Below, piece by piece: positions 19,454 to 31,196 of a stretch of DNA of 64,000 nucleotides. A program made the position numbers and the translations under genes. Origin of the DNA: an uncultured Alphaproteobacteria bacterium (GTDB lineage: Bacteria; Pseudomonadota; Alphaproteobacteria; SP197); assembly GCA_958295695.1 (NCBI GenBank), contig OY282363.1:1674225-1738224 (forward strand), written 5' to 3'. Position 1 is the first letter of the stretch, and each line of letters begins with the position of its first letter. Under the pieces are notes generated by a model. The model had not been told where the DNA came from, made no database searches, and saw only the letters and a program-made list of their open reading frames with translations.

Positions 19454-20344
19454 ATGAGCACGGTCACGGGCCGGGGCCTGCCGTTCCAGAACCTGATCCT
19501 CGAGCTCCAGGCCTATTGGGCGCGGCAGGGCTGCGTCGTGCTGCAGCCCTACGACATGGAGGTCGGCGCGGGCACGTTCCATTGGGCGACCACGCTGAGG
19601 AGCCTGGGGCCCGAGCCCTGGAACGTGGCCTATGTCCAGCCCTCCCGGCGGCCGTCCGACGGGCGTTTCGGCGAGAACCCCAACAGGCTTCAGCGCCACT
19701 ATCAGTTCCAGGTCCTGATGAAGCCCTCGCCGGAGAACTTCCAGGACATCTATCTGGGGAGCCTGGAGGCCCTTGGGATCGATCCCATGGAACACGACAT
19801 CCGGTTCGTCGAGGACGACTGGGAGAGCCCCACGCTCGGGGCCTGGGGCCTGGGCTGGGAGGTCTGGTGCGACGGCATGGAGATCACCCAGTTCACGTAC
19901 TTCCAGCAGGTCGGCGGCTACGACTGCCGCCCGGCGCCGGGCGAGCTGACCTACGGCCTGGAACGGCTGGCCATGTACATCCAGGGCGTCGGCCACTTCC
20001 GCGATATCGACTGGAACGGCGCGGGCGTGACCTACGGCGACATCTACATGCAGGCGGAGCGGGAGTATTCCGCCTTCAACTTCGATCGCGCCGACACCGG
20101 GATCCTGTTCCGCCACTTCGAGGACGCGGAGAGGGCCTGCGCCGGCTTGGTCGGGGCCGGCCTCCCGCTGCCGGCCTACGACCAGTGCATCAAGGCGAGC
20201 CACACGTTCAACCTGCTCGACGCCCGCGGCGCGATCGGCGTGCCCGAACGGGCCGCCTGCATCGGGCGCGTCCGCGCCCTCGCGCGCGCCTGCGCGACGG
20301 CCTGGCTCGCCTCCCGAGGCCATCCGTCGGTCGCCGAGGGCTGA
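19454..20344 (+). CDS. glyQ: Glycine-tRNA ligase alpha subunit
   Basis: Catalytic alpha subunit of the bacterial alpha2beta2 glycyl-tRNA synthetase, 296 residues, full length. Begins with [19 protein letters not shown] and continues with [20 protein letters not shown] and [17 protein letters not shown], the conserved class II active-site core. The beta subunit gene starts four bases after its stop. Essential housekeeping gene. Confidence 0.97.
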   Translation: MSTVTGRGLPFQNLILELQAYWARQGCVVLQPYDMEVGAGTFHWATTLRSLGPEPWNVAYVQPSRRPSDGRFGENPNRLQRHYQFQVLMKPSPENFQDIYLGSLEALGIDPMEHDIRFVEDDWESPTLGAWGLGWEVWCDGMEITQFTYFQQVGGYDCRPAPGELTYGLERLAMYIQGVGHFRDIDWNGAGVTYGDIYMQAEREYSAFNFDRADTGILFRHFEDAERACAGLVGAGLPLPAYDQCIKASHTFNLLDARGAIGVPERAACIGRVRALARACATAWLASRGHPSVAEG

Positions 20345-20348
20345 ACCG

Positions 20349-22418
20349 ATGGCCGAATTTCTTCTTGAAGTTTTGTCTGAAGAAATGCCTGCATCCATAC
20401 AAAAAACAGGCGTAAACAGTCTTCAACGAAATCTTCTCGACATCCTTCGGGAACAGCGTGTCGAAGCGGAAGGCTCCGAGACCCATACGACGCCGCGGCG
20501 TCTGGTCGTGGCGCTTTACGGCTTGCCGGACCGTCAGCCGGACCTCGACGAGGAACGCAAGGGCCCCAGGGTCGGCGCGCCCGACAGGGCCGTGGAGGGC
20601 TTCGCCCGTTCGGCGGGCGTCGCGGCCGGGGATCTGGAGCGACGCGAGACCGACAAGGGGCCGGTCTGGTTCGCGACGGTCCGCCGCGGAGGCCGTCCGG
20701 TCCTCGACCTGTTGGCCGACGCCGCGCCGCGGGCCATGGCGGAGGTGGCCTGGCCGAAATCCATGCGCTGGGGCGACCACGATGTCCGCTGGGTCCGCCC
20801 GGTCGTCTCGATCGTGGCGCTGCTCGACGGCGCGGTCGTGCCGTTCTCGTTCGGACCCGTAGAGGCGGGCGACGCCACGCGCGGCCATCGTTTCCTGGCG
20901 CCCGAACCTTTCGCGGTCGCCGGCTTCGAGGACTATCGCGACAGGCTGAAGGCCGCGCATGTCCGGATCGACCGCGACGAACGCAAGGCCCTGATCGCCG
21001 AGGGGGCGGCGGCGCTGGCGAAGGCCGAGGGCCTGGCCGTCGAGGACAATCCCGGCCTGCTCGACGAGGTGGCGGGGCTGGTGGAATGGCCCGTCCCCAT
21101 GATCGGCGGTTTCGACCCCGCGTTCATGGAGGTCCCGCCGGACGTGCTGACGACCGCGATGATCCGGCATCAGCGCTATTTCCCGCTGCGCGACGGCTCC
21201 GGAACGCTGGCGCCCCGCTTCGTCTTCGTCGCCAACATGGAAGGCGGCGACGGCGGCCGGGTCGTCACCGAGGGCAACGAGCGCGTGCTCGCCGCCCGTC
21301 TGTCCGACGCCCGCCACTTCTGGAACCGGGACCGCGAGCGGACGCTGGAAAGCCGGGTTCCGGATCTGGCGGACATCGTCTTCCACGCCAAGCTCGGATC
21401 CATGGCGGAGCGCGCCGGACGGATGGAACGGCTCGCCGCCGAGCTGGCCTCCCGGATCCCCGGTTGCGATCCGCGGCTCGCCCGCCGCGCCGCGCGTCTC
21501 GCCAAGGCCGACCTCACGAGCGGGATGGTGGGAGAATTCCCCGAACTCCAGGGCGCGATGGGCGCCCATTACGCGCGCCGCGACGGCGAGGACGAGGCGG
21601 TCGCCGCCGCCATCGCCGGACACTACGGCCCACGGGGTCCGTCGGACGCCTGCCCCACGGCGCCGGTCGGCGTGGCCGTCGCGCTCGCCGAGAAGATCGA
21701 CACGCTCGTCGGGTTCTTCGCGATCGGCGAGAAGCCGACCGGGTCCCGCGATCCTTTCGCCCTGCGCCGGGCGGCGCTGGGCGTCATCCGGCTGGTGCTG
21801 GAGAACGGTTTGCGGCTGCGTCTGAGGGATGTCTTCGGATCGAGCGGCCGGGGCTACGACGGCCTCGGCGGACACCTGCGCCAGGAGGCCGTGGACGATC
21901 TCCTCGCCTTCTTCGCGGATCGGCTGAAGGTCCATCTGCGCGACGAGGGCGTGCGGCGCGACCTGATCGATTCGGTGTTCGCGCGGCGCCCCGACGACGA
22001 TCCGGTCCGCCTCGTGGCCCGGGTGCGGGCGCTGCGGACGTTTCTTGCGACGGAGGACGGCGCGAACCTGCTCGCGGCCTACCGGCGCGCGGCGAATATC
22101 GTCCGCATCGAGGAGAAGAGGGACGGGCGGCGGTTCGCCGCGGCGGTGGACGACGGCTTGCTGGCGCAAGACGAGGAGCGGGCCGTGGTCGAGGCCCTCG
22201 CCGAAGCCGACGCGGCGGCCGGGCCGGCGCTCGACGAGGAGCGTTACGAGGACGCCATGGCGGCGCTTGCCGGGCTGCGCCGGCCGGTCGACGCGTTCTT
22301 CGACCGGGTCACGGTCAACGCCGGGGACCCGGCGTTGCGCGAGAACCGCCTGAATCTGCTCTCGGCGATCCGCGCCACGATGGACCGTATCGCCGATTTC
22401 TCGAGGATCGAGGGATGA
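20349..22418 (+). CDS. glyS: Glycine-tRNA ligase beta subunit
   Basis: tRNA-binding beta subunit, 689 residues, full length; LLEVLSEEMPA at the start and the DALR anticodon-binding part at the end are as expected. An oddity is the first 100 bp of coding sequence (20355-20455): codons there are AT-rich (aatttcttcttgaagttttg) and unlike the rest of the gene, and they contain the inverted repeat tttcttc / gaagaaa separated by 14 bases. The amino acids are the normal conserved ones, so only the codon choice is odd. Confidence 0.96.
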   Translation: MAEFLLEVLSEEMPASIQKTGVNSLQRNLLDILREQRVEAEGSETHTTPRRLVVALYGLPDRQPDLDEERKGPRVGAPDRAVEGFARSAGVAAGDLERRETDKGPVWFATVRRGGRPVLDLLADAAPRAMAEVAWPKSMRWGDHDVRWVRPVVSIVALLDGAVVPFSFGPVEAGDATRGHRFLAPEPFAVAGFEDYRDRLKAAHVRIDRDERKALIAEGAAALAKAEGLAVEDNPGLLDEVAGLVEWPVPMIGGFDPAFMEVPPDVLTTAMIRHQRYFPLRDGSGTLAPRFVFVANMEGGDGGRVVTEGNERVLAARLSDARHFWNRDRERTLESRVPDLADIVFHAKLGSMAERAGRMERLAAELASRIPGCDPRLARRAARLAKADLTSGMVGEFPELQGAMGAHYARRDGEDEAVAAAIAGHYGPRGPSDACPTAPVGVAVALAEKIDTLVGFFAIGEKPTGSRDPFALRRAALGVIRLVLENGLRLRLRDVFGSSGRGYDGLGGHLRQEAVDDLLAFFADRLKVHLRDEGVRRDLIDSVFARRPDDDPVRLVARVRALRTFLATEDGANLLAAYRRAANIVRIEEKRDGRRFAAAVDDGLLAQDEERAVVEALAEADAAAGPALDEERYEDAMAALAGLRRPVDAFFDRVTVNAGDPALRENRLNLLSAIRATMDRIADFSRIEG

Positions 22419-22569
22419 CGATGCGGGCCCGTGGCGCACTCCGCCGCCCGGTCCTCCTCCGCAAGGGGAGGTCGGGCGTGTCGCGGTTCTCTCCTTGCTT
22501 CCCTCCGGCGCGATGGAGAACCGGGATGGCGCGGATGAGCGCGGAGCGTTTGCTTCCGGAGACGGCGCG

Positions 22570-25218
<2,649 letters not shown>

Positions 25219-25223
25219 CGGCC

Positions 25224-25934
25224 ATGCGCTTCCGCGCCGTCACCTTCGACTGTTACGGCACGCTGATCGATTGGGACACCGCGATCGGCCTCCGGCTCGG
25301 AGCCTGGGCGGCGTCCAGGGGCGTCGCGGCCACGACCGGCGACCTCCTCGGGGATTTTGCCGACGCGCAGCGCGCGGAACAGACAAGGACGCCGTTCCGG
25401 CCCTATCGGTCCGTGCTGGCGAATGCGCTGCGGGCGTTGGGCGCCAAAGCCGGAGTCTCGGTCCACGACAGCGAGGCCGAGACGTTCGCGGCGACCGCCA
25501 GCTCATGGCCGCCGTTCGACGACGCGGTCGCGGCCCTGAAGGCGCTCAGGGAGCAGGGCCGGACGCTCGGCGTGATCTCCAACGTCGACAACGACCTTTT
25601 CGAGGGCACGCGGGCCCTGCTCGGCGATCCCTTCGATATCGTCGTCACCGCGGAGGACGTGCAAAGCTACAAGCCGGCCCTGCCGCACTTTCGCGCCATC
25701 CGCGACCGTCTGGCCGAACGCGGCGTCGGCGAGAGCGCCATCCTCCATGTCGCCCGCAGCAAGTTCCACGACATCGCCACGGCCAACCTGCTGGGATGGG
25801 CCAATTGCTGGGTCGACCGCCGGCGCGGCATGTCGAGCCCCGGCGTCGGCCTGCCGTGCGACGCCGAGCCGATGTGGACGACAACCGGCATGACCGGCGT
25901 GTGCGCGCTGCTGGCCGAGATCGACCCGCCCTGA
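25224..25934 (+). CDS. HAD-superfamily hydrolase, haloacid dehalogenase-like
   Basis: Asp-nucleophile phosphatase/dehalogenase fold, 236 residues. Motif I is TFDCYGTLIDWD (Asp nucleophile near residue 9), motif II ISNVDNDL, motif III Lys in VQSYKPALPHF. FDCYGTLIDWDT is typical of type II 2-haloacid dehalogenase relatives. The motif IV position reads HVARSKFHDIATANLLGW, where many relatives have an acidic pair followed by D; the usual second Asp is not obvious. Starts five bases after ppdK and is probably co-transcribed. Substrate unknown. Confidence 0.8.
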   Translation: MRFRAVTFDCYGTLIDWDTAIGLRLGAWAASRGVAATTGDLLGDFADAQRAEQTRTPFRPYRSVLANALRALGAKAGVSVHDSEAETFAATASSWPPFDDAVAALKALREQGRTLGVISNVDNDLFEGTRALLGDPFDIVVTAEDVQSYKPALPHFRAIRDRLAERGVGESAILHVARSKFHDIATANLLGWANCWVDRRRGMSSPGVGLPCDAEPMWTTTGMTGVCALLAEIDPP

Positions 25935-26032
25935 TCCCGGAGCGCCGCGAGGATGCGCCGCGGAATTTCGTTTGAAACGCCGCCGCCGGCCGGGACGCAT
26001 CGGGCGACGCCGCGGCCTTGCGATCCCGCGCG

Positions 26033-26923
26033 TCAGAATGACGCCCATTCCGGCTTGACCGGCGTGACGCGCATGTCGCCCGCCATGACCTCGGCGTCAT
26101 CGCCGCCGGCTTCCTCGAGACGGTCGGTTCGGATGAGCGCGATGCCGCGGCCGTCGCGGGCGCTTCGAAGTTCGCCGATCTCGGCGCCGCCCGCCGTGAT
26201 GGGAGCGCCCGCGGCGGGCAGGTCGCCGTCGCAGGTCACGCCGAACAACCGGCGGCGCACGCGGCCGCGAAACTTCGTGCGGGCGGTCAGCTCCTGGCCG
26301 ACATAGCATCCCTTCTCGAAATCGACGGCGTTCAATTCCTCGAAGTTGCTTTCGAGGATGAAGGACTTGCCGACCAGCACGTCCGTTCCGGCCTCGGGCA
26401 CCGCGAGAGACATCCGGTGGGCGTGATAGTCGTCGAGCGCGCCCTCGGCATGACCGGCGAGAGGATCGCCGCCGGCCGGATGAAGACAGCGGACTCCGAG
26501 CGCCGGGATCCTCGGGTCGACGGCATAGACCGTGTCGCCGTCGCGCCGGGCGTTGCCGGGACCGCCGTGGAGCTCCGCCGCCTCCAGCGCGCCGTCGCCG
26601 ATCAGGGCCGACACCGTCAGGTCGTCCGAGACATCGGCGATCGCGGCCTTCGCGCGCAGCTTGTAGAACGCCAGCCGCTTGGCGAGCTCGGACAGCCGCT
26701 CCCGTTTCGTGTCCAGCAGCAATCCGCCCGCGCCGTCGTCCATGACGATGAAGTCGAACAGGAACTTCCCTTGGGGCGTGAGCAGGGCGGCATAGACGAC
26801 ACGGTTCCGGTCGACCCGCTCGATGTCGTTGGTGACGATCCCCTGCATGAAACCGCGGGCTTCCGGCCCCGTGACCGCGAGAACCCCGCGGTCCGTCAGT
26901 ACGATACGGGTCAGCCGGCCCAT
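26033..26923 (-). CDS. ygfZ: Folate-binding protein YgfZ (iron-sulfur cluster repair)
   Basis: Tetrahydrofolate-binding protein that supports Fe-S enzymes. 296 residues with the diagnostic KGCYVGQEL near residue 207, preceded by LESNFEELNAVDFE. N-terminal VLAVTGPEARGFMQGIVTND is the GcvT-like start. AGGAG precedes the ATG at 26923 by about 11 bases. Divergent from the glycosyltransferase operon. Confidence 0.9.
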   Translation of the reverse strand: MGRLTRIVLTDRGVLAVTGPEARGFMQGIVTNDIERVDRNRVVYAALLTPQGKFLFDFIVMDDGAGGLLLDTKRERLSELAKRLAFYKLRAKAAIADVSDDLTVSALIGDGALEAAELHGGPGNARRDGDTVYAVDPRIPALGVRCLHPAGGDPLAGHAEGALDDYHAHRMSLAVPEAGTDVLVGKSFILESNFEELNAVDFEKGCYVGQELTARTKFRGRVRRRLFGVTCDGDLPAAGAPITAGGAEIGELRSARDGRGIALIRTDRLEEAGGDDAEVMAGDMRVTPVKPEWASF

Positions 26924-27025
26924 GGTCCCCACTCCTGCCGTTCCCTTCACAATGGAGAGGCTCGGGCCGCCGGGCAAGGGGCGGCGCGCTTGGCCTCGCA
27001 TGTCCGGAACCCTATAAGGCGCGCC

Positions 27026-28057
27026 ATGAAGGTCCTGTTTCTCGACGATTCGTTCGCCTACGACAGCTATACGCCGCGCCACGACCCGATGGGCGGGCCG
27101 GAGAAGGGCTTGGTTTATCTCGCCGAGGCGTTGGCCCGCCGCGGTGGGACCGTCGTCGTGCGCAACAACTGCGAATCGCCCCGCGACATTCGCGGCGTCG
27201 CCTGGAGGCCGCTGGGCGCCGGCGGGACGGACAGCGCCGATCTCGTCATCGCGCTCCGCGATCCCCGCCTGCTCGACCGGGCGCCGCCTTCGGGCGTCCG
27301 CGTGCTCTGGCTCGCCACGTCCGGCGCGCTCCTGACCCAGGGCGGGATGGCCGAGGCGGTCGGCCGCCACGCCGACGCGAAGCTGGTCTTCATGGGGGAC
27401 CGCCACAGGGCGACGTGGCCCGGCGACGACGCGCGGGCGACGGTCATCCGGCCCGGCGTCGCGCCGGCCTACCTGGAATCGGAGGGACCCGCGGGCCTTT
27501 GGCCGCCCCGCGCCGTGGTGACGACCCACCCCCGGGCCGGCCTGGACGCGCTGCTCGATCTCTGGTGCGCCAGGATCGAGCCCCTGGTCGGCGGCGCGGA
27601 GCTCCACATCTTCTCGGGCCTCCTTGCGCGGGCCGCGTCGGGCAAGACGATCGACAGCGACGTCACGCCGGTCTTCCGCAAGGCCGAGGCGGCGGCCGGG
27701 CAAGGCGTGACGATCCGCAGGCCGGCGCCCGACGCCGACATGGCCGAGGAGTACCGCCGCGCCCGGGTCCACATCTATCCGTCCTCGCCGCGAGAAATCT
27801 ACGCGGCGACGCTGGCCGAGTCCCAGGCGGCGGGCTGTCCCGGCGTGACCTACAGGGAGGGTGCCGCCCAGGAACGGATCCTCGACAGCCGGACCGGCTT
27901 TCTCGCGCCCGACGACGAGGCCCTCGCCAACTGCTCGATCCTGTGCCTCAAGGAGGACATCGTCTATCGCGGCCGCTCCAGGGACGCCCACGAGATGAAG
28001 CGCGACCGGAGCTGGGACGCCGCCGCCGCCGAGTTCGAGACGCTGGCGCGTTCGTAG
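27026..28057 (+). CDS. Glycosyltransferase family 1/4-like
   Basis: GT-B fold sugar transferase, 343 residues. MKVLFLDDSFAYDSYTPRHD and GGPEKGLVYLAEALARRGG form the N-terminal domain; VHIYPSSPREIYAATLAESQ and AAGCPGVTYREGAAQERILD form the usual nucleotide-sugar site of GT4-like enzymes. First gene of a three-gene glycosyltransferase operon, likely for lipopolysaccharide core or other surface glycan assembly at the inner-membrane face. Acceptor and donor cannot be read from sequence. Confidence 0.8.
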   Translation: MKVLFLDDSFAYDSYTPRHDPMGGPEKGLVYLAEALARRGGTVVVRNNCESPRDIRGVAWRPLGAGGTDSADLVIALRDPRLLDRAPPSGVRVLWLATSGALLTQGGMAEAVGRHADAKLVFMGDRHRATWPGDDARATVIRPGVAPAYLESEGPAGLWPPRAVVTTHPRAGLDALLDLWCARIEPLVGGAELHIFSGLLARAASGKTIDSDVTPVFRKAEAAAGQGVTIRRPAPDADMAEEYRRARVHIYPSSPREIYAATLAESQAAGCPGVTYREGAAQERILDSRTGFLAPDDEALANCSILCLKEDIVYRGRSRDAHEMKRDRSWDAAAAEFETLARS

Positions 28058-28078
28058 CCGCGCTGGCCGGACCCTCCC

Positions 28079-29017
28079 GTGAAGCTCCTGTTCATCGCCT
28101 CGAACCGCCTGGGCGACGCCGTGCTCTCGACGGGACTGCTCGCGCATCTCCTCGAGGGCGGGAACGTTCGGACCTCCGTGATATGCGGGCCGGTCGCGAT
28201 GGGCCTGTTCGAGCATCTTCCGGGCCTCGAACGGGTCCTCGCCATACCCAAGAAACGCCGGGGCGGGCACTGGTGGACGCTCTGGCGGCGGCTCGCGGCG
28301 ACGCATTGGGACCTGATCGTCGACCTGCGCGCGTCGCCCCTGTCGTTCGCCCTCCGGGCGCGGCGGCGCAGAACGTTCTTCAAGGCCGGCGGCGGGCACA
28401 GGCTGGAGAGCCTCGCGGCTTGGTACGGACTCCGGTCGCCCCCGCAACCGTGCTTGTGGAGCGCGCCGGAGCATGCGGCCGAGGCCGCCGCCCTGGTTCC
28501 CGGCCCCGGTCCGGTCCTCGGTCTCGCGCCGACGGCGAACTGGCGCGGCAAGGTCTGGCCCGCCGCGCGGTTCGCCGCCCTGGCCGCCGCCCTGACGGCT
28601 CCCGGCGCTCCCCTGGCGGGCGCCCGGATCGCCGTTTTCGGCGGCAAGGGAGAGGAGGACATGGCGCGTCCGGCGATCGACGGGCTGGATGGCGCCCGGA
28701 CCCTCGACCTCGTCGGCGACCGCCATGTCATGACCGTCGCCGAGGCGCTCGGGCGGTGCCGTCTCGTCGTCTCCAACGACAGCGGCCCGATGCATCTCGC
28801 CGCGGCCGCGGGAGCGCCGACTCTCGGCCTGTTCGGTCCCAGCAGGGTCGAGCACTATGCGCCCTGGGGAGCGCACACATCCTTCGTGACGACCGACGTG
28901 GCCTACGACGACCTGTTTCCGCCGGGCTACGACCGGCGCACGACGGGTTCGCTGATGACGTCGCTCGGCGTCGAGGCCGTCGAGCGCGAGGCCCGGTCGC
29001 TTCTGGAGCGGACATGA
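28079..29017 (+). CDS. Glycosyltransferase family 9 (heptosyltransferase-like)
   Basis: 312 residues, GTG start. N-terminal LLFIASNRLGDAVLSTGLLA and C-terminal VVSNDSGPMHLAAAAGAPTLGLFGPS with the conserved DSGPMH motif are the signature of GT9 enzymes that add heptose (or related sugars) to lipid A core. It starts 22 bp after the GT4-like gene, and its stop overlaps the start of the GT2 gene (ATGA). The specific sugar is inferred only at family level. Confidence 0.85.
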   Translation: MKLLFIASNRLGDAVLSTGLLAHLLEGGNVRTSVICGPVAMGLFEHLPGLERVLAIPKKRRGGHWWTLWRRLAATHWDLIVDLRASPLSFALRARRRRTFFKAGGGHRLESLAAWYGLRSPPQPCLWSAPEHAAEAAALVPGPGPVLGLAPTANWRGKVWPAARFAALAAALTAPGAPLAGARIAVFGGKGEEDMARPAIDGLDGARTLDLVGDRHVMTVAEALGRCRLVVSNDSGPMHLAAAAGAPTLGLFGPSRVEHYAPWGAHTSFVTTDVAYDDLFPPGYDRRTTGSLMTSLGVEAVEREARSLLERT

Positions 29018-29775
29018 GCGGCGTCCGCCTCAGCGCCGTGGTGGTCGCCCGCGACGAGGAAGACAACCTCGGGGACTGCCTCGCCGCGCTCGCCTTCTGC
29101 GACGAGATCGTCGTGGTCCTCGACCGCTGCGCCGACCGGTCGGCCGAGATCGCGCGCCGTTACACGGACAGGATCGTCGAGGGCGCCTGGGAGATCGAGG
29201 GGCGGCGCAGGAACACCGGCCTCGATGCGGCGACGGGCGACTGGATCCTCGAGGTGGACGCGGACGAACGGGTCGGCGACGCCCTGGCGAAGGAGATTCG
29301 CGCCGCCATCGCCGGGGGGGGGCAGGGACCGGCCCACTACCTGATCCCCTTCGACAACTACATCGGCCGCCGCCGCGTGCGGTACGGCTGGGGAGCCTAC
29401 TGGGGCGTCTCGGCGGCGGTCCGGCTCTTCACGCCCGGCGCCAAGCGCTGGGGCGACGCCCGGATCCATCCCGGCCTGGAGCTCAAGGGCGAAAGACGCC
29501 GGCTCACCGAGCGCATGGACCATCTGGTCGACCGCGACATCTCCGACATGTTCGCCCGTCTCGACCGCTACACCGCGGCGCGGGCGCGGGACCTGCGGGC
29601 GTCCGGCGAGACCGGCTCGCCATGGCGCAACGTCCTGCGGGTCTTCAGCCGGTTCTGGAAATGCTACGTCGTCCGCGGCGGCTGGCGAGAGGGCGGCTGG
29701 GGCTTCCTGATCGCGCTCTTCGCGGGCCTCTATCCGCTGCTGTCGCATCTGCGCGCCCGTCTGGAGGACGATTGA
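29014..29775 (+). CDS. Glycosyltransferase family 2 (WaaE/KdtX-like)
   Basis: 253 residues. GT-A fold start LSAVVVARDEEDNLGDCLAAL, the DxD-like WILEVDADERVGD near residue 87, and a hydrophobic C-terminal segment (GGWGFLIALFAGLYPLLSHL) that would anchor it to the membrane. This pattern fits the lipopolysaccharide core beta-glucosyltransferase branch. Translationally coupled to the preceding GT9 gene. Confidence 0.82.
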   Translation: MSGVRLSAVVVARDEEDNLGDCLAALAFCDEIVVVLDRCADRSAEIARRYTDRIVEGAWEIEGRRRNTGLDAATGDWILEVDADERVGDALAKEIRAAIAGGGQGPAHYLIPFDNYIGRRRVRYGWGAYWGVSAAVRLFTPGAKRWGDARIHPGLELKGERRRLTERMDHLVDRDISDMFARLDRYTAARARDLRASGETGSPWRNVLRVFSRFWKCYVVRGGWREGGWGFLIALFAGLYPLLSHLRARLEDD

Positions 29776-29785
29776 CGGGGGTCCC

Positions 29786-30616
29786 TCAGGCGATGGCGCG
29801 CCGGCGGAGGGCCGTCACGTCGATCGATTCGCCCTCGCGGGCCAGGACGCAGCCCGGAAAGCCGCGCCGCGCCGCGTCTTCCCGCTTTTGAAGCTCGCTG
29901 TCGGACGCCTCGGGCGGATGGTCGGTGATGAAGACGCGGTCGACGCCGGCCCCTTGCGCGACCTCGACGGCGATGCGGTCGGCGGTCTCCATGTCTTCGC
30001 AGAGCAGGCTCGTCACCAGAACGTCGCAGTCCCGCACGAAGTCGACCAGCCCGGAAAGGTCCTCGGGCGGCCGGATCGCGCAGGCGTAGCCGAGGGTCCC
30101 CGCGCCGCGGTCGAGTCGGTAGGCCGTGCCGGGAAGGCCGCCGCGCACGGGAAGGGAGGCCACGTCGAGGCCGGGCGCGAGCGCGAAGGGCGTCCCGGCC
30201 TCGAAGTCGTTGAACGCCAGCTCGGCGTTGAAGATGTCGATCGGGACCGGGAACACGGGGCCGGTCATCAGGCGTGTCAGGGTCGCCCGGATGCCGCCTT
30301 CCTCCGGTTCGTGGCCGCACCAGAACGCGAAACTGTTCTCGGGCTGGAAGGCGGCCTCGAAGAAGGGCAGCCCGCAGATCCGGTTGACATTGGTGTGGCT
30401 GAACAGGAGGTCGCCATGCACCGGCGAGCGGGCCGTGAGCGACCGGCCGAGGGCGCGCAGCCCGGTGCCGGCGTCGAACACGACGACACGATCGCCGCAG
30501 TCGATCCCGACGCAGGAAGAATTGCCGCCGAAACGCGCCGTGTCCCGGCCCGGCGCCGGAATGCCGCCCCTGACGCCCCAGAAGGTCAGGTCCATGCGAT
30601 CGAGGTCCACGGTCAT
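29786..30616 (-). CDS. Metallo-beta-lactamase-fold protein lacking most canonical metal ligands
   Basis: 276 residues. The fold is clear from WGVRGGIPAPGRDTARFGGN, VVVFDAGTGLRALG and the loop LLFSHTNVNRICGLPFF, which aligns with the usual SHTHWDHIxGxPFF. At that loop the metal motif HxHxDH reads H74-T-N76-V-N78-R79, so three of the four ligands are replaced; a distal ITDHPP is present. It is therefore probably not a normal hydrolase and may have a binding or regulatory role. It follows the selenoprotein gene by 58 bp on the same strand. Confidence 0.8.
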   Translation of the reverse strand: MTVDLDRMDLTFWGVRGGIPAPGRDTARFGGNSSCVGIDCGDRVVVFDAGTGLRALGRSLTARSPVHGDLLFSHTNVNRICGLPFFEAAFQPENSFAFWCGHEPEEGGIRATLTRLMTGPVFPVPIDIFNAELAFNDFEAGTPFALAPGLDVASLPVRGGLPGTAYRLDRGAGTLGYACAIRPPEDLSGLVDFVRDCDVLVTSLLCEDMETADRIAVEVAQGAGVDRVFITDHPPEASDSELQKREDAARRGFPGCVLAREGESIDVTALRRRAIA

Positions 30617-30674
30617 GCGCCCACCCGCCTCGCCTCGCCGGCCACGGACCCTTCCCGCCGCGGCCCGGGCCACG

Positions 30675-31196
30675 TCAGCGCGAGATCGCGGCGACGACCT
30701 CGTCGAAGATCTCGTCCGCGCGGCCATGGAGCTCGGTCACGCCGAGCGGCTGGATCGGGTGCCGCACATAGACGGCCGCGGCGTCGAAGCCGTGAATCTC
30801 CCGCCAGGCGTCGGCGCCGGTCCGGAACTCCTCCGAAATCAGGGCGACGGCGGCTCGGCCCCTGCGATCGAACGCCAGCATGTCCTGCAGACTGCACGAC
30901 GTGCATGAGCCTCAATCGGCCAGACCTTCCACGACCACATCGCAGCGGGCGGCGATACGGTCGATCACGTCGTCGGGGGCGGGCTTGGTGTAGGTCGGCT
31001 TCGCGAGCCGCTCGACCTCGACGCCGCGTTCTCCGAAGAGCGCTTCCAGACGGTCGAGCACTTTGTCGCCCTGGTGCTTGCGAATATCGACGAGCCCGAC
31101 CGTCACGCCATCGAGCGACGGCGGCGGCTCGGTCCGGCCGCGCATGGCGCGCCGCCGTTCCGGGGTCGGGTCCAGGAGGACCAGGTTGTCGATCAT
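30675..31196 (-). CDS. UGSC-family selenoprotein (in-frame UGA = selenocysteine at 30912-30914)
   Basis: One 173-residue protein read through an in-frame TGA. The 94-residue N-terminal part (MIDNLVLLDPTPERRRAMRG, then VGLVDIRKHQGDKVLDRL) ends VVVEGLAD; the TGA follows, then GSCTSCSLQDMLAFDRRGRA and the C-terminal half to AAISR. This gives U95-G-S-C98-T-S-C101, the motif that names the UGSC (seleno)protein family known from marine metagenomes. A hairpin 11 bases after the UGA fits a bacterial SECIS (separate entry). The ATG at 31196 overlaps the stop of the thioredoxin-like gene and has AGGTGA just upstream. A redox role is inferred from U/C and the partner; function is unknown. Ordinary gene calling would split it into two hypothetical proteins. 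Confidence 0.9.
30882..30900 (-). promoter_or_regulatory. Candidate bacterial SECIS hairpin
   Basis: The mRNA after the UGA reads 11 bases, then GUCGUGCAGUCUGCAGGAC. It folds as GUC/GAC and UGCA/UGCA pairs with one G-G mismatch and an apical GUC loop. Spacing and the UGCA-loop-UGCA core resemble, as I recall it, the Escherichia coli formate dehydrogenase element read by SelB. Confidence 0.7.

Noticed and set aside
22495..22569. Upstream start of ppdK
   Set aside because: The family N-terminus begins at MTRWVYSFGRG (22570); the extension is not conserved sequence.
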